A DNA stretch of 64,000 nt from Siccibacter turicensis LMG 23730 (lineage in GTDB: Bacteria; Pseudomonadota; Gammaproteobacteria; Enterobacterales; Enterobacteriaceae): the NCBI RefSeq assembly GCF_000463155.2, contig NZ_AWFZ01000028.1, forward strand, positions 570,381 through 634,380. Direction: 5' to 3'. Position 1 is the stretch's first letter, and each line of letters begins with the position of its first letter. Below are positions 24,216 through 35,438 of this stretch, one piece after another. The notes under the pieces are model-generated. The model saw nothing but the letters and a program-made list of their open reading frames with translations, was not told where the DNA came from and searched no databases. Position numbers and translations under genes: made by a program.

Positions 24216-26492
24216 TTAGTGTGCGGCTTCAGGTTTGTGTTTCTGCGCGCTCTGGAAGCTGTAAGTGAGCTTATCGCCCTCTTTATCCAGCGCGACCGTC
24301 ACCTGCCCGCCGTCCACCAGCGAACCGAACAGCAGTTCGTTAGCGAGCGGTTTCTTCAGGTTATCCTGAATCACACGCGACATGGGGCGAGCGCCCATCG
24401 CACGGTCGTAGCCTTTCTCGGCCAGCCAGTCGCGCGCTTCCTGACTGACTTCCAGCGACACGCCTTTCTGATCCAGCTGCACCTGCAGTTCGACGATGAA
24501 CTTGTCCACCACCTGATGGATAACGTCGGTCGACAAATGGTTGAACCAGATGATGTTGTCCAGACGGTTACGGAACTCTGGCGTGAACACCTTCTTGATC
24601 TCTTCCATCGCATCGGTGCTGTTGTCCTGACGAATCAGGCCAATAGACTTACGCTCGGTCTCGCGCACCCCGGCGTTGGTAGTCATCACCAGCACTACGT
24701 TGCGGAAGTCCGCTTTACGGCCGTTGTTATCGGTCAGCGTACCGTTGTCCATCACCTGCAGCAGCAGGTTGAACACGTCCGGGTGCGCTTTTTCGATCTC
24801 ATCGAGTAGCAGAACCGCGTGCGGATGTTTGATCACCGCATCGGTCAGCAGCCCGCCCTGATCGAAGCCGACGTAGCCCGGAGGCGCACCGATCAGACGG
24901 CTGACGGTGTGACGCTCCATATACTCGGACATATCAAAGCGCAGCAGCTCGATACCCAGCGCTTTCGCCAGCTGTACCGTCACCTCGGTTTTCCCGACCC
25001 CGGTTGGCCCGGCGAACAGGAAGGAGCCGACCGGCTTGTGATCCTGACCCAGACCCGCGCGGCTCATTTTGATCGCTTCGGTTAACGCCTCAATGGCTTT
25101 ATCCTGACCGAACACCAGCATTTTCAGGCGGTCGCCAAGGTTTTTCAGCGTATCGCGATCGCTCTGGGAGACGCTCTTCTCCGGGATACGCGCAATGCGC
25201 GCCACCACGGATTCGATATCCGCCACGTTGACCGTTTTCTTACGCTTGCTGACCGGCATCAGACGCGCCCGCGCGCCCGCTTCATCGATAACGTCAATTG
25301 CCTTATCCGGCAAATGACGGTCGTTGATGTATTTCACCGCCAGCTCCACCGCCGCACGCACCGCTTTCGCGGTATAGCGCACATCGTGATGCGCTTCGTA
25401 CTTGGTTTTCAGGCCGTTGATGATCTGCACGGTTTCATCGACGCTCGGCTCGGTGATATCGATCTTCTGGAAGCGACGCGCCAGCGCGCGGTCTTTTTCG
25501 AAGATGTTGCTGAACTCCTGGTAGGTGGTGGAGCCCATCACCCGGATCTTGCCGCTGGAGAGCAGCGGTTTGATCAGGTTAGCCGCATCCACCTGTCCAC
25601 CCGACGCCGCGCCAGCACCGATGATGGTATGGATTTCATCGATAAACAGAATGCTGTCCGTGTCCTGCTCAAGCTGTTTGAGCAGCGCCTTGAAGCGTTT
25701 TTCGAAATCACCACGGTATTTGGTGCCCGCCAGCAGCGAGCCGATATCCAGCGAGTAGATGGTGCAGTTGGCAATCACTTCCGGCACGTCGCCCTGCACA
25801 ATGCGCCAGGCGAGCCCTTCGGCAATCGCGGTTTTCCCGACGCCGGACTCACCCACCAGCAGCGGGTTGTTTTTACGGCGACGGCACAGCACCTGGATGG
25901 CGCGCTCAAGCTCTTTGTCGCGGCCAATCAGCGGATCGATACCGCCCACCCGGGCAAGCTGGTTGAGATTGGTGGTGAAGTTCTCCATGCGCTCCTCCCC
26001 GCCTGCGGCCTGCTCGTCGTTGACCGGATTGGTGGAGTCAGCCCCCTGATTCGGTTCATCTTTACGCGTGCCGTGGGAAATAAAGTTCACCACGTCGAGG
26101 CGGCTCACTTCATGCTTGCGCAGCAGATAGGCGGCCTGCGACTCCTGCTCGCTGAAAATCGCGACCAGCACGTTCGCGCCGGTGACTTCACTGCGCCCGG
26201 AGGACTGGACATGGAACACCGCGCGCTGCAGTACGCGCTGGAAGCTGAGCGTCGGCTGCGTGTCGCGCTCCTCTTCACTGGCAGGCAGCACCGGTGTGGT
26301 TTGTTCGATGAAGGCTTCAAGTTCCTGACGAAGCGCCACCAGATCCACGGAGCACGCCTCAAGCGCCTCGCGTGCTGATGGGTTACTGAGCAGAGCCAGT
26401 AACAGATGCTCGACGGTCATAAACTCGTGTCGGTGCTCGCGCGCTCTGGCGAAAGCCATGTTTAAACTGAGTTCCAGTTCCTGATTGAGCAT
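24216..26492 (-). CDS. clpA: ClpA, unfoldase subunit of ClpAP protease
   Basis: 758 residues, E. coli length. The N-domain (residues 1-140) docks ClpS. Two AAA+ modules follow with Walker [14 protein letters not shown] and [10 protein letters not shown]. The ClpP-docking loop IGLI is in [10 protein letters not shown]. ClpA unfolds N-degron and ssrA substrates and feeds them to ClpP. clpS lies 30 bp upstream in the same orientation. GGGGGG precedes the ATG at 26490-26492. Confidence 0.97.
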   Translation of the reverse strand: MLNQELELSLNMAFARAREHRHEFMTVEHLLLALLSNPSAREALEACSVDLVALRQELEAFIEQTTPVLPASEEERDTQPTLSFQRVLQRAVFHVQSSGRSEVTGANVLVAIFSEQESQAAYLLRKHEVSRLDVVNFISHGTRKDEPNQGADSTNPVNDEQAAGGEERMENFTTNLNQLARVGGIDPLIGRDKELERAIQVLCRRRKNNPLLVGESGVGKTAIAEGLAWRIVQGDVPEVIANCTIYSLDIGSLLAGTKYRGDFEKRFKALLKQLEQDTDSILFIDEIHTIIGAGAASGGQVDAANLIKPLLSSGKIRVMGSTTYQEFSNIFEKDRALARRFQKIDITEPSVDETVQIINGLKTKYEAHHDVRYTAKAVRAAVELAVKYINDRHLPDKAIDVIDEAGARARLMPVSKRKKTVNVADIESVVARIARIPEKSVSQSDRDTLKNLGDRLKMLVFGQDKAIEALTEAIKMSRAGLGQDHKPVGSFLFAGPTGVGKTEVTVQLAKALGIELLRFDMSEYMERHTVSRLIGAPPGYVGFDQGGLLTDAVIKHPHAVLLLDEIEKAHPDVFNLLLQVMDNGTLTDNNGRKADFRNVVLVMTTNAGVRETERKSIGLIRQDNSTDAMEEIKKVFTPEFRNRLDNIIWFNHLSTDVIHQVVDKFIVELQVQLDQKGVSLEVSQEARDWLAEKGYDRAMGARPMSRVIQDNLKKPLANELLFGSLVDGGQVTVALDKEGDKLTYSFQSAQKHKPEAAH

Positions 26493-26522
26493 AGGGCACC
26501 CCCCTCAAAAGTTTGCCTGTAT

Positions 26523-26843
26523 TCAGGCTTTTTCCAGCGTACACAGCAGCGGATGCTCGTTTTCCTTGGCGTACTCGTTCACCATGGCGACTTTCGTCTC
26601 GGCAACCTCGGCGGTGAAGACACCGCAGATGGCCTTGCCCTGATAGTGAACCGTAAGCATCAGCTGCGTTGCACGTTCAACATCATAAGAAAAGAACTTT
26701 TGTAGCACGTCAATAACAAATTCCATTGGCGTGTAGTCATCGTTCATTAATATAACTTTATACATAGATGGCGGTTTTAGCGCTTCGCGAAGCTTATCTT
26801 CCGCCATTTGTTCAAAATCGAACCAGCTATTTGTCTTACCCAT
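26523..26843 (-). CDS. clpS: ClpS, N-degron adaptor for ClpAP
   Basis: 106 residues. The substrate-pocket segment [13 protein letters not shown] and the downstream [20 protein letters not shown] are conserved; the unstructured N-terminus ends around residue 25. ClpS delivers substrates with N-terminal Leu, Phe, Trp or Tyr to ClpA, functionally joining Aat, ClpS and ClpA encoded in this region. Confidence 0.97.
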   Translation of the reverse strand: MGKTNSWFDFEQMAEDKLREALKPPSMYKVILMNDDYTPMEFVIDVLQKFFSYDVERATQLMLTVHYQGKAICGVFTAEVAETKVAMVNEYAKENEHPLLCTLEKA

Positions 26844-27164
26844 TGCCCGTCATCATCATTGGTTAACGTTACGTAAGGTCCCTGACCTGCGTGATGGATG
26901 AGCAATCCGCCATCCTGAATCTACCTGATATGTTCTATAACTATCATCTATTGTTGCCATCCGCGAGCTCTGTCACAGTTCGGCCAATAGCGTTAACTGC
27001 TTCAAAATTTGAATCATTCCCTCCCGCCACTCTCCGGCGATCGCTTGACGGCCCGCATGATTTCTCTAAATTGTACTGGCGTGAGCTGGCGAGGTTTTGA
27101 ACAGCCCGGGCTCACTTCCGGTTCATTCCATCTTAGTTATAAGACTTACGAAGGATGTCGAAGC
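26844..27164. other. clpS-cspD divergent intergenic region
   Basis: 321 bp without a gene. It must contain the clpS promoter (minus) and the cspD promoter and leader (plus). In-frame codons upstream of the cspD ATG are open but not conserved with cold-shock proteins, so they are treated as leader. Confidence 0.6.
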
Positions 27165-27389
27165 ATGGAAACGGGTACAGTTAAATGGTTCAACAACGCC
27201 AAAGGGTTTGGATTCATCTGCCCTGAGGGCGGCGGCGAGGATATTTTCGCCCACTATTCCACTATCCAGATGGATGGTTACAGAACGCTCAAAGCCGGAC
27301 AACTCGTCAGGTTTGATGTACATCAGGGCCCTAAAGGCAACCACGCGAGTCTCATCGTGCCTCTGGTTGAGGTTGAGACCGTCGCCTGA
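27165..27389 (+). CDS. cspD: Stationary-phase cold-shock-like protein CspD
   Basis: 74-residue OB-fold protein that binds single-stranded DNA and inhibits replication in stationary phase in E. coli. It begins METGTVKWFNNAKGFGFICP, with RNP1 KGFGFI and RNP2-like DIFAHY. The C-terminus IVPLVEVETVA is one residue longer than E. coli at the IVP step, giving the same total length. The ATG at 27165 is preceded by GAAGGATG, an adequate Shine-Dalgarno. Confidence 0.95.
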   Translation: METGTVKWFNNAKGFGFICPEGGGEDIFAHYSTIQMDGYRTLKAGQLVRFDVHQGPKGNHASLIVPLVEVETVA

Positions 27390-27420
27390 CGCTCTGTTTT
27401 ATTGTGTACATCCCCTCGCC

Positions 27421-27451
27421 AAAATGCCAGCCCCAGTGACTGGCATTTTTA
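27421..27451. terminator. cspD/macB terminator
   Basis: A perfect 10-bp stem AAAATGCCAG (27421-27430) / CTGGCATTTT (27440-27449) with a 9-nt loop between convergent cspD and macB. The T-run favours termination of cspD; the A-run at the left end also suits macB. Confidence 0.85.
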
Positions 27452-27463
27452 TTGCCCCGCTCA

Positions 27464-29410
27464 CTACTCCCGCGCCAGGGCATCCACCGGGTTCAGCCGC
27501 GCCGCGTTGCGCGCCGGCAGCCAGCCAAACACCACCCCGGTTATCGTGGAACACAAAAACGCCGTGACCAGCGCCACCGGGGAGAAGCCGATCTCCCAGC
27601 CAGGCAGGAACAGCTTGAGGGTAAAGGCGATAAGCAGCGACAGGGAGATCCCCAGCGCGCCGCCCACCAGGCACACCAGTACCGCTTCAATAAGGAACTG
27701 CTGCAGAACGTCGCTGGCACGGGCGCCCACCGCCATGCGGATGCCGATCTCGCGGGTACGTTCGGTCACCGAGACCAGCATAATATTCATTACGCCTATA
27801 CCACCGACCAGCAGCGAGATAACCGCCACCAGGGTAAGGAACAGCTGAAGAGTACGTGTGGTCTTTTCAGCGGTTTTCAAGATGCCGTCCATATTCCAGG
27901 TGAAGAAATCCTGCTTGCCGTGGCGCAGGGTGAGCAACCGGGTGATCTGCTGCTCGGCCTCCGCGCTCGGGTAGCCGTCTTTGACGCGCACCGTAATCGA
28001 GTTGAGCCACGACTGACCCATAATGCGGCCTGACATAGTCGTATAGGGCAGCCAGACGCGTAGCACCTTGCTGCTGCCGAACATCGACTGTTTCTCTTCG
28101 GCTACGCCAATCACCGTCGCCGGCATATTGCCGACCAGCACCACTTCGCCAACCACCGAGAGCTTGTCTTTGAACAGCTGGCGGCGGCTGTTGCTGTCGA
28201 GGATCACCACCTGCGCGCGGCCGTTAAGCTGGCTCTCGTTGAAGGTGCTGCCTTCGCTAAAGGTCATGCCGTAGACGTTAAAATACTGCCCGCTGACGCC
28301 GTTGGCGCTGGCCGCCACGTCCATGTTGCCGTAGCGCAGGCGCAGGTTTTGCGACACCGCCGGCGTGGCCGACTGCACCCACGGCTGTTTCTGAATGGCC
28401 GTCAGGTCGTCATATTTCAGCGCCTGCTGGTACTGGGGATCGTCGTCGCCAAAATCTTTACCGGGGTAGACGTCAATGGTGTTGGTGCCAATCGAGCGGA
28501 TATCCGCCAGCACCAGCTGCTTAGCCGCGTCGCCGACCACCACAATAGACACCACCGAGGCGATACCGATGATAATGCCGAGCATGGTGAGCAGCGTGCG
28601 CATTTTGTTGGCCACCATCGCCAGCCACGCCATCATCAGCGCTTCCTTGAAGCCGCCGATAAACTGCTGCCAGGCAGACGTATGCCGGGGCTTATCGGTG
28701 ATCGGCGTTGCGTCATGCACGCCGGGCGCCGGCGGCGGATTGGCGATAATCTCCCCGTCGCGGATCTCAATCACCCGTTCGGCCTGCGCCGCGACGCTGG
28801 GGTCGTGGGTGACGATAATAATGGTGTGCCCGCGGTCGCGCAGCTGCTTGAGGGTCGCCATTACCTCTTCCCCGGAGTGGGTGTCGAGCGCCCCGGTGGG
28901 TTCATCGGCAAGGATTACCTGGCCGCCGTTCATCAGCGCGCGGGCGATACTGACGCGCTGCTGCTGCCCGCCGGACAACTGCGCCGGCGAGTAGTCGATG
29001 CGCTCCGCCAGCCCCAGCCGGGTCAGCAGTTCGCTGGCCCGCTGGTGGCGCACTTTTGGCGCGACCCCGGCATAGATGGCGGGCACTTCCACGTTCTGCG
29101 CCGCGCTCAGGTGCGACAGCAGATGATAGCGCTGGAAAATAAAGCCAAAATGCTCGCGACGCAGGCGCGCCAGCGCATCCCCGTCGAGGGTAGCGACGTC
29201 GGTGCCCGCCACGTGATAGCTGCCGCTGGTGGGCTTATCGAGGCAGCCAAGAATGTTCATCAGCGTCGATTTCCCGGAGCCGGACGCCCCGACAATCGCC
29301 ACCATCTCGCCGGCAAAGATGCTGAGCGACACGCCCTTAAGCACCTCAACCTGCTCATCCCCGGAGGGATAGCTGCGTCGAATATCCTTCAGCTCAAGCA
29401 GAGCGGTCAT
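27464..29410 (-). CDS. macB: MacB, ABC-type macrolide/enterotoxin export permease-ATPase
   Basis: 648 residues as in E. coli. N-terminal ATPase with Walker [13 protein letters not shown], signature LSGGQQQR and Walker [12 protein letters not shown]. One membrane helix, a large periplasmic domain and three C-terminal helices of the FtsX-like permease follow ([23 protein letters not shown]). MacB works with MacA and TolC to export macrolides and other substrates. Its start overlaps the macA stop by 4 bp, an ATGA junction. Confidence 0.95.
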   Translation of the reverse strand: MTALLELKDIRRSYPSGDEQVEVLKGVSLSIFAGEMVAIVGASGSGKSTLMNILGCLDKPTSGSYHVAGTDVATLDGDALARLRREHFGFIFQRYHLLSHLSAAQNVEVPAIYAGVAPKVRHQRASELLTRLGLAERIDYSPAQLSGGQQQRVSIARALMNGGQVILADEPTGALDTHSGEEVMATLKQLRDRGHTIIIVTHDPSVAAQAERVIEIRDGEIIANPPPAPGVHDATPITDKPRHTSAWQQFIGGFKEALMMAWLAMVANKMRTLLTMLGIIIGIASVVSIVVVGDAAKQLVLADIRSIGTNTIDVYPGKDFGDDDPQYQQALKYDDLTAIQKQPWVQSATPAVSQNLRLRYGNMDVAASANGVSGQYFNVYGMTFSEGSTFNESQLNGRAQVVILDSNSRRQLFKDKLSVVGEVVLVGNMPATVIGVAEEKQSMFGSSKVLRVWLPYTTMSGRIMGQSWLNSITVRVKDGYPSAEAEQQITRLLTLRHGKQDFFTWNMDGILKTAEKTTRTLQLFLTLVAVISLLVGGIGVMNIMLVSVTERTREIGIRMAVGARASDVLQQFLIEAVLVCLVGGALGISLSLLIAFTLKLFLPGWEIGFSPVALVTAFLCSTITGVVFGWLPARNAARLNPVDALARE

Positions 29411-30522
29411 GGCGCGCTCCCGGCGACCATCTGCCCGCTAATCACCTCTTCGCCCTCTTCCAGCCCTTTCACCACCTGCACATCGGTATCGTTGCGCGCG
29501 CCGATAACGATCTCGCGGTCGCGAACCTCGCCGTTACGCAGCACACGAATTTTATAGCGGTTCTCCCCCACCGGGTCGCCGAGCGCCGACAGCGGAATGG
29601 TGAGGACGTTTTTCAGGTTGCTGAGCTGAATATGGACCTGGGCGGTCATGTCGAGGCGCAGCACGCGTTTCGGGTTCGGCACCTCAAAGCGGGCATAGTA
29701 GAAAATCGCATCGTTGACCTTCTCCGGGGTGGGAAGAATGTCTTTCAGGGTGCCCTCGTAGCGGGTGAGCGGATCGCCCAGCACCGTGAACCATGCCTGC
29801 AGGCCCGGCTTAAGGTGGATTACGTCCGCTTCCGATACCTGCGCTTTGACCAGCATGGTGCCCAGGTCTGCGAGGGTAAGAATGTTCGGCGCCTGCTGCG
29901 CGGCAATCACCGTCTGGCCCTGCAACGTCGTGATCTGCGTGACCTCGCCCGCCATCGGCGCGACGATTTTCGTATAATCGAGGTTGGTTTTAGCGGTATC
30001 GAGCGAGGCCTGATTACGCTGGATCTGGGCGTCGATGGTGCCGATCTGCGCCTCTTTCACCGCCAGTTCGGTGGCGGCGGTATCCAGATCCTGACGCGAT
30101 ATCGCCTGGGTTTTTGCCAGCTGCTGCTGACGCGACAGCGTGACGCGGGCCAGCGCGGTTTCGGCCTGCGCCTGGCGGCGCTGGGCGCGCAGCTCCATCA
30201 ACGTGGCTTCCACCTCTTTGATCTGGTTCTCGGCCTGCTCCGGGTCAATCACCCCCAGTAGCTGATCCTTCTTCACGCTGTCGCCGATGTTTACCGACAG
30301 GGTTTTCAGCTGGCCGCTGACCTGGGCGCCGACGTCTACTTTGCGGAGCGCGTCGAGCTTACCGGTGGCCAGCACGCTTTGCTGGAGATCGTTCTTGCGC
30401 GCGATGAGCGTCTGGTACTGCGGCGGCGGGGCGTTCAGCGTCCGCCAGATCCAGACGGCTGCCAGCAGTACGACCACCAGCAACAACAGATAGCGCTTTT
30501 TAAATTTTCCCTTGAGTACCAT
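29407..30522 (-). CDS. macA: MacA, periplasmic adaptor of the MacAB-TolC pump
   Basis: 371 residues. A single N-terminal anchor (about residues 10-28, [18 protein letters not shown]) precedes a lipoyl domain split by a long alpha-hairpin coiled coil (about residues 90-170, rich in Glu, Gln, Arg and Ala). Beta-barrel and membrane-proximal domains follow, with conserved [16 protein letters not shown]. It bridges MacB to TolC. It is divergent from ybjX. Confidence 0.95.
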   Translation of the reverse strand: MVLKGKFKKRYLLLLVVVLLAAVWIWRTLNAPPPQYQTLIARKNDLQQSVLATGKLDALRKVDVGAQVSGQLKTLSVNIGDSVKKDQLLGVIDPEQAENQIKEVEATLMELRAQRRQAQAETALARVTLSRQQQLAKTQAISRQDLDTAATELAVKEAQIGTIDAQIQRNQASLDTAKTNLDYTKIVAPMAGEVTQITTLQGQTVIAAQQAPNILTLADLGTMLVKAQVSEADVIHLKPGLQAWFTVLGDPLTRYEGTLKDILPTPEKVNDAIFYYARFEVPNPKRVLRLDMTAQVHIQLSNLKNVLTIPLSALGDPVGENRYKIRVLRNGEVRDREIVIGARNDTDVQVVKGLEEGEEVISGQMVAGSAP

Positions 30523-30682
30523 GTGATTCCTGCGTCTTTCGGCAATAAGTTCGGATGAGCGTGCAAGGTTAAACGTCGGGTCAACAACCTGAGGATAGCC
30601 TCACTGCCCTGAAACTGATTTACATCTCGTTGAGTTTCGCGGTGATGAAATAGCGCCATCTATCGTTACCTGAGTAATCATC

Positions 30683-31627
30683 ATGTCGCACGTCATCGAA
30701 AATAGCGCTCCGCAGGAGCTTCAGCAGAGCAGCTGGCAGCTGTTCGTTGCGTTGACCACCGGGGCCTGGCAGCCCGCTAAATTCTGGCGTAAACCGAGTT
30801 TTCGCCGCAAATTTATGCTGCGCTCAATGCTGATGCCCTTCTCCACCCGGAAACTGTTAAACGTGCTGACCGCGCATCCCGCGTCGCAAAGCCTGCTGAT
30901 GCGTCAGCCGCGGCTACCGTGCCGCCTGCATCGTCCCTATCTGGCCGCTAATCTTAACCGCAAAACCGCCCTCGAGGCGCTCTGTTTTCACTATCAGACG
31001 CTCAGCGCAGCGCTAAGCCCGGCGCAGTTCGCCGCCTATATGAGCCAGACCGGTCTGCGGCTCGCAACCCTGACGGGGCGTGATGAGGCGTGCTACTTCA
31101 TCGACTTTGTCACCCTGGTCTCGCTGGATAAAGAAGGGGAAAGCACGCTGGTGCTGCGCGATGAGAATCAGACCATTATCGCCGAACTGACGTTTACCCT
31201 TTGTCAGGTGGACGGGCGTAATACCCTGTTTATCGGGGGATTGCAGGGGCCGAAACCCGAGGTGCCGCACAGCGTGATCCAGCAGGCTACCAAATCCTGC
31301 AACGGCCTGTTCCCGAAACGGCTGGTGATGGAAGCGGCCTGCGCCCTGGCGCAGCATTTCAATCTGAGCACCATTCTGGCCGTCAGTAACGAGGCGCACG
31401 TCTATCGCAGCCTGCGTTACCGGGATAAGAAAGCGCAGCTGCACGCCGACTACGACAGCTTCTGGGAGTCGCTGGGCGGAGAGCGCACGCCGCAGGGGTA
31501 CTATCATCTGCCGCAGGCCGTTGCCCGCAAGCCGATGGAGGAGATCGCCAGTAAGAAACGCGCGGAGTACCGTCGCCGCTATACGCTGCTTGACGATATG
31601 ACCGCACAGATTTTACAGGCGCTGTAG
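30683..31627 (+). CDS. ybjX: YbjX, DUF535/VirK-family protein
   Basis: 314 residues, slightly shorter than E. coli YbjX (about 330). It has the DUF535 pattern FWRKPSFRRKFMLRSMLMPFST and the basic C-terminus SKKRAEYRRRYTLL. Homologues such as VirK contribute to virulence and resistance to antimicrobial peptides in Salmonella and Shigella and respond to PhoP in some species. I found no convincing PhoP box in the 160-bp upstream gap. Biochemical role unknown. Confidence 0.85.
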   Translation: MSHVIENSAPQELQQSSWQLFVALTTGAWQPAKFWRKPSFRRKFMLRSMLMPFSTRKLLNVLTAHPASQSLLMRQPRLPCRLHRPYLAANLNRKTALEALCFHYQTLSAALSPAQFAAYMSQTGLRLATLTGRDEACYFIDFVTLVSLDKEGESTLVLRDENQTIIAELTFTLCQVDGRNTLFIGGLQGPKPEVPHSVIQQATKSCNGLFPKRLVMEAACALAQHFNLSTILAVSNEAHVYRSLRYRDKKAQLHADYDSFWESLGGERTPQGYYHLPQAVARKPMEEIASKKRAEYRRRYTLLDDMTAQILQAL

Positions 31628-31630
31628 CCG

Positions 31631-33283
31631 TCAGTCCGCCCGCCCGCGTGCCAGCCAGAGCACGCGGGAAAACATGCTGCGCAGCAGCGGCGGGATCGCA
31701 TCCACTCCGCGTCGTCCGGCTTCCAGCGCCACTTCGATGGCGAGATCCGGCTTTGACGAGCGGTGGATCGCTTTGCCGATAATGCGCCGCATGTTCATCG
31801 GCACGCGATCCGGCAGCTGGGCTACCCGGTGATAAACGTCGGCGAACCCCTGGCGATACATAAAGTGCTCCATGTCGAGCGCGGGCAGCGCCGTCAGGTG
31901 ATCGCGCTCGGCATCGTTATTGACCAGGCTGCGCACCGTGGCGGCATATTTCTTTCCGGCCTCGTCCCCGTCCACCAGCACGTGCCACTCAATGCCCATT
32001 CGCCGGGCAAACTTGATAAGCGGCTTGAGCCCGGACTGCGCAAACTCAATGACCTTTACGCCTTCGGCCTCAAAGTGGTAGCCACACTGACGCGCCAGCT
32101 CGTTCATCACCCACACCTCGGTTTCCCCCTCCACCAGCAGCCAGCAGCGGGCAAACAGCGACGAGGGGCGGTTGGTGCGGATGTGAAACGCGATGCGCCG
32201 GCTGTCCTCGGCGTTCATGCCGCCCGGCCCCAGCCGCCAGGCCGCGACCCGTGCTGATTCGCGCACCAGGCGGCACACCTGCTCCATCGGCGTCATCGAC
32301 AGCAGCTCGCCGGAGTTGGTGGTGGTGATTTTTTGCAGCGGCAGCAGGTTGAGCAGGTTCCAGGCCACCGACAGCATAATCGGGTGCAGCCGCGTTTCCG
32401 GGTCCTCCACCAGCAGCAGCGGGCGGGCGTCGCGGTCAAGACGCACGTTGCCCTTGGCCTGAAGCAGCGTGGAGAACAGGCCGAGCAGAATCATCCGGTG
32501 CGACCGGCCGCCAGGGGTGTCAATCATACGGTTGATGACGTCGAGATAGCGCCAGCTGCGCTGCTCATCGTGGGAGTGACGCCGCAGCAGCCGGGTACGC
32601 GCTTCGCCGCTGCCCTGTTCGGAAAAATAGTGCTCAAGCAGCTGCACCATCGCCGTCAGGCCCTGGCGGATCTGCGCATCGCTCAGATGCTGCGGGCGCG
32701 CCACCAGCTCCCGGGCGAGAAAATCCAGCTCGCGGGCCGTGACCTCAACGTCTGGCGCCCCCGGCAGGTCACCCTCCCGAATGCGGCGCATAAAGCGGGC
32801 GTCGCGCAGCCGCAGCACCGGATGCAGACGGATAAGCTCGCGCGCCAGCGCGTCCGTGTCCCCGAGAGGCAGCGCGTCTCCCTGCGCGTCAAGAAAGGAG
32901 CATCGGGTGGTGGCCGTCCCGTCGGCGGCGCTTTCGCCCTCAAGGCGATAGAACAGGCGCGCAACGCCGTCGTCGTTTTTGACCCAGGCATCGGCCAGCC
33001 CCTGAAAGCGCCGCGCGCGATGGTGCCCCGGCCCGGATTCGCGGAAGGTCAGGATGACATGCAGGTGGCGTTCGCGTACCGCAGCCTGACCCGGCGGAAA
33101 CCAGAAATCGTTGCGGGTAAAGCGATAGAGCGCAGCGTGGGGAGAGAGCAGCAGCGTCAGGGCATCCAGCAGGCTCGACTTCCCCCAGGCGTTCTCACCA
33201 ATCAGCACATTATTGTGCTCAAGCATGAGCGACAGACGGTTGATACCGCGAAAGCCGACGACGTCGACGCGCTCCAGGAACAT
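31631..33283 (-). CDS. ybjD: YbjD, OLD-family AAA ATPase/TOPRIM nuclease-like protein
   Basis: About 550 residues. N-terminal SMC/ABC-like ATPase with Walker A GENAWGKSSLLDAL and Walker B LLLVEDPETRLHP. The C-terminal TOPRIM region contains LLVEGETEVWV and HVLVDGDEAGKKYAATV. Class 2 OLD proteins are nucleases in other systems; YbjD itself is poorly characterised. I start at the second of two adjacent ATGs (33283): GGAGGG directly abuts the first, so the second has the better spacing and matches the E. coli N-terminus. No gabija-type helicase partner is adjacent. It is convergent with ybjX. Confidence 0.88.
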   Translation of the reverse strand: MFLERVDVVGFRGINRLSLMLEHNNVLIGENAWGKSSLLDALTLLLSPHAALYRFTRNDFWFPPGQAAVRERHLHVILTFRESGPGHHRARRFQGLADAWVKNDDGVARLFYRLEGESAADGTATTRCSFLDAQGDALPLGDTDALARELIRLHPVLRLRDARFMRRIREGDLPGAPDVEVTARELDFLARELVARPQHLSDAQIRQGLTAMVQLLEHYFSEQGSGEARTRLLRRHSHDEQRSWRYLDVINRMIDTPGGRSHRMILLGLFSTLLQAKGNVRLDRDARPLLLVEDPETRLHPIMLSVAWNLLNLLPLQKITTTNSGELLSMTPMEQVCRLVRESARVAAWRLGPGGMNAEDSRRIAFHIRTNRPSSLFARCWLLVEGETEVWVMNELARQCGYHFEAEGVKVIEFAQSGLKPLIKFARRMGIEWHVLVDGDEAGKKYAATVRSLVNNDAERDHLTALPALDMEHFMYRQGFADVYHRVAQLPDRVPMNMRRIIGKAIHRSSKPDLAIEVALEAGRRGVDAIPPLLRSMFSRVLWLARGRAD

Positions 33284-33602
33284 CATCCCTCCGGTACGAT
33301 CTATTTAGTTGGGTGGCTCGTGGCGCAAGTATAGCGCCCGCCTCGATAAAACGGGATTAATTATAAATATCTATATTATCACCACCATTTATATATATTT
33401 ACCCATCGATAAATACGCGCCGCTATTTATGAATTATTTCCCTTCGTGACGAAGACTCTCCCTTGCGTTAAATCAATAAATTCCGCGTTGGCAGTGGTAA
33501 AGCCCCGATGGCGAAATTAGAATCGCCGCGCATTACAACGCTGTGGGATGTATATACCAAAAGAGACAGCGCAATATAAATGATGGATTATTTGAGGCAA
33601 TT
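33284..33602. other. ybjD-aqpZ divergent intergenic region
   Basis: About 320 bp, markedly AT-rich between 33350 and 33480, with no credible gene. A small stem GGCGA/TCGCC occurs near 33510-33530. It should hold promoters for ybjD and aqpZ. GAGG precedes the aqpZ ATG. Confidence 0.55.
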
Positions 33603-34298
33603 ATGTTTAGAAAATTAGCAGCAGAGTGTTTCGGTACCTTCTGGTTAGTCTTCGGCGGCTGCGGCAGCGCCGTGCTGGCGGCGGCGTACCCGGAGCTGGG
33701 GATAGGCTTTACCGGCGTGGCGCTGGCATTCGGCCTGACGGTATTAACCATGGCGTATGCGGTGGGGCATATTTCCGGCGGCCATTTTAATCCGGCGGTA
33801 ACCCTCGGTTTATGGGCGGGCGGACGTTTTCCAGCGAAAGAGATTGTCAGCTATATTATTGCCCAGCTGGCGGGCGGTATTATTGCAGCGGCAATACTCT
33901 GGACCATCGCCAGCGGCAATGCCGATTTCGATGCTGCCGCCAGCGGATTTGCTGCTAACGGGTACGGCGAACACTCCCCTAATCATTATTCCATGCTCTC
34001 GGCTTTACTTATTGAAGTGGTATTAACCGCGTTCTTCCTGATTATTATTCTGGGGGTCACGGATAAACAGGCACCGGCCGGTTTTGCCCCGCTCGCCATT
34101 GGCCTCGCGCTCACCCTGATTCATTTGATCAGTATTCCGGTCACCAACACCTCGGTTAACCCGGCGCGCAGCACCGCGGTTGCGCTGTTCCAGGGCGGCT
34201 GGGCGCTGGAGCAGCTGTGGCTGTTCTGGATGATGCCGCTTGCCGGCGGTATCCTCGGTGGAACCGTCTATCGCGTGCTGCTGGAAAAACGCGACTGA
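33603..34298 (+). CDS. aqpZ: Aquaporin Z
   Basis: 231-residue water channel, E. coli length, starting [22 protein letters not shown]. Both NPA half-helix motifs are present: HFNPAVTLG and [10 protein letters not shown]. Six membrane helices plus two half helices form a tetrameric inner-membrane channel. An in-frame upstream start at 33543 would add 20 polar residues and is not conserved. Confidence 0.96.
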   Translation: MFRKLAAECFGTFWLVFGGCGSAVLAAAYPELGIGFTGVALAFGLTVLTMAYAVGHISGGHFNPAVTLGLWAGGRFPAKEIVSYIIAQLAGGIIAAAILWTIASGNADFDAAASGFAANGYGEHSPNHYSMLSALLIEVVLTAFFLIIILGVTDKQAPAGFAPLAIGLALTLIHLISIPVTNTSVNPARSTAVALFQGGWALEQLWLFWMMPLAGGILGGTVYRVLLEKRD

Positions 34299-34304
34299 TT
34301 TTTC

Positions 34305-34322
34305 GGCCCGGTACGCCGGGCC
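34305..34322 (+). terminator. Stem-loop after aqpZ
   Basis: Perfect stem GGCCCGG/CCGGGCC with loop TACG begins 7 bp after the aqpZ stop. It lacks a downstream T-run, so it is either a weak terminator or an mRNA 3'-end stabiliser. Confidence 0.5.
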
Positions 34323-34431
34323 ACTTCCCATCCAACTTGCATAAACACGCTTAAATTTAGCAGCTTTACTCACCGTCACGCTTTCGGTAGTGTGGCAATG
34401 CGTTGTTTCTCTGCAAGGATTCCCTGATTTC

Positions 34432-35331
34432 ATGCTCTCTGGACTGCTTATTATTCTCGCCCCGCTTATCGTCGGCTACCTCATTCCCCTGCGCCACGAC
34501 GGCGCGCTCCGGCTGATCAATCGTCTGTTAAGCTACATCGTTTATCTGATCCTGTTTTTTATGGGTATCAGCCTGGCGTTTCTCGATAACCTGGCGGATA
34601 ACCTGCTTGCTATCGCCCACTACAGCGCGGTCAGCGTGGCCGTGATCCTGCTGTGCAACTGTGCCGCCCTGCTGTGGCTTGAGCGCCGCATGCCGTGGCG
34701 GCACACGCATCATCAGGAAGCGCTGCCCTCGCGCATCGCGATGGCGCTGGAGTCGCTCAAGCTGTGCGGCGTGGTGGTGCTGGGTTTCGTGGTGGGCTTA
34801 AGCGGTCTGGGATGGCTGCAACACGCCACCGCCGCCAGCGAGTACACGCTGATATTCCTGCTGTTCCTGATTGGCGTTCAGCTGCGCAATAACGGCATGA
34901 CGCTGCGCCAGATCGTGCTTAATCGTCGGGGCATGATCGTCGCAGTGGTAGTGGTCGCCAGCTCGCTGGTGGGCGGCGTGATTAACGCCTTTGTGCTCGA
35001 CCTTCCGCTGAAAACCGGCCTGGCGATGGCGTCCGGCTTTGGCTGGTACTCGCTCTCGGGCATTCTGATGACCGACGCTTACGGGCCGGTGATCGGCAGC
35101 GCCACCTTCTTCAACGATCTCGCCCGGGAGCTTATCGCCATCATGCTGATTCCAGGCCTGGTGCGCCACAGCCGCAGCACCGCGCTGGGACTGTGCGGTG
35201 CCACATCGATGGATTTCACTCTGCCGGTATTGCAGCGCAGCGGTGGTATCGAGATGGTGCCCGCCGCCATCGTGCACGGCTTTATCCTGAGCCTGCTGGT
35301 ACCAATCCTGATGGCCTTCTTTACCGCCTGA
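34432..35331 (+). CDS. lysO: L-lysine exporter LysO (YbjE)
   Basis: 299 residues from the ATG at 34432, equal to E. coli. It has eight or so membrane helices and conserved SGFGWYSLSGILMTDAYGPV and NDLARELIAIMLIPGL, characteristic of the LysO family. In E. coli it exports lysine and confers resistance to the analogue thialysine. Upstream in-frame codons to 34390 lack conservation; AAGGAT precedes the chosen start. No leader resembling a lysine riboswitch fits in the 130-bp gap. Confidence 0.93.
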   Translation: MLSGLLIILAPLIVGYLIPLRHDGALRLINRLLSYIVYLILFFMGISLAFLDNLADNLLAIAHYSAVSVAVILLCNCAALLWLERRMPWRHTHHQEALPSRIAMALESLKLCGVVVLGFVVGLSGLGWLQHATAASEYTLIFLLFLIGVQLRNNGMTLRQIVLNRRGMIVAVVVVASSLVGGVINAFVLDLPLKTGLAMASGFGWYSLSGILMTDAYGPVIGSATFFNDLARELIAIMLIPGLVRHSRSTALGLCGATSMDFTLPVLQRSGGIEMVPAAIVHGFILSLLVPILMAFFTA

Positions 35332-35438
35332 TACCTCTCCGGTGGTAGCCTCGCTGCCACCGGAATTGCGCTAAATCAACTTCTCGCCAACTAGCGGGTA
35401 AATCCCCTTTTAAACCCCCTGCCCCTGCCTTAACCTTA

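Noticed and set aside
30561-30600. PhoP box (paired GTTTA half-sites) upstream of ybjX
   Set aside because: GGTTAA and a following GGGTCA-like hexamer are roughly spaced but each deviates from the consensus and no good -10 lies at the right distance.
31631-33283. YbjD as half of a Gabija-type anti-phage pair
   Set aside because: The OLD/TOPRIM architecture is similar, but the neighbours are ybjX and aqpZ with no UvrD-like helicase, and the arrangement is the ordinary enterobacterial core order.
34299-34431. Lysine riboswitch ahead of the lysine exporter lysO
   Set aside because: The gap is about 130 bp and shows only the aqpZ stem-loop; there is no room or sequence for the large L-box aptamer.
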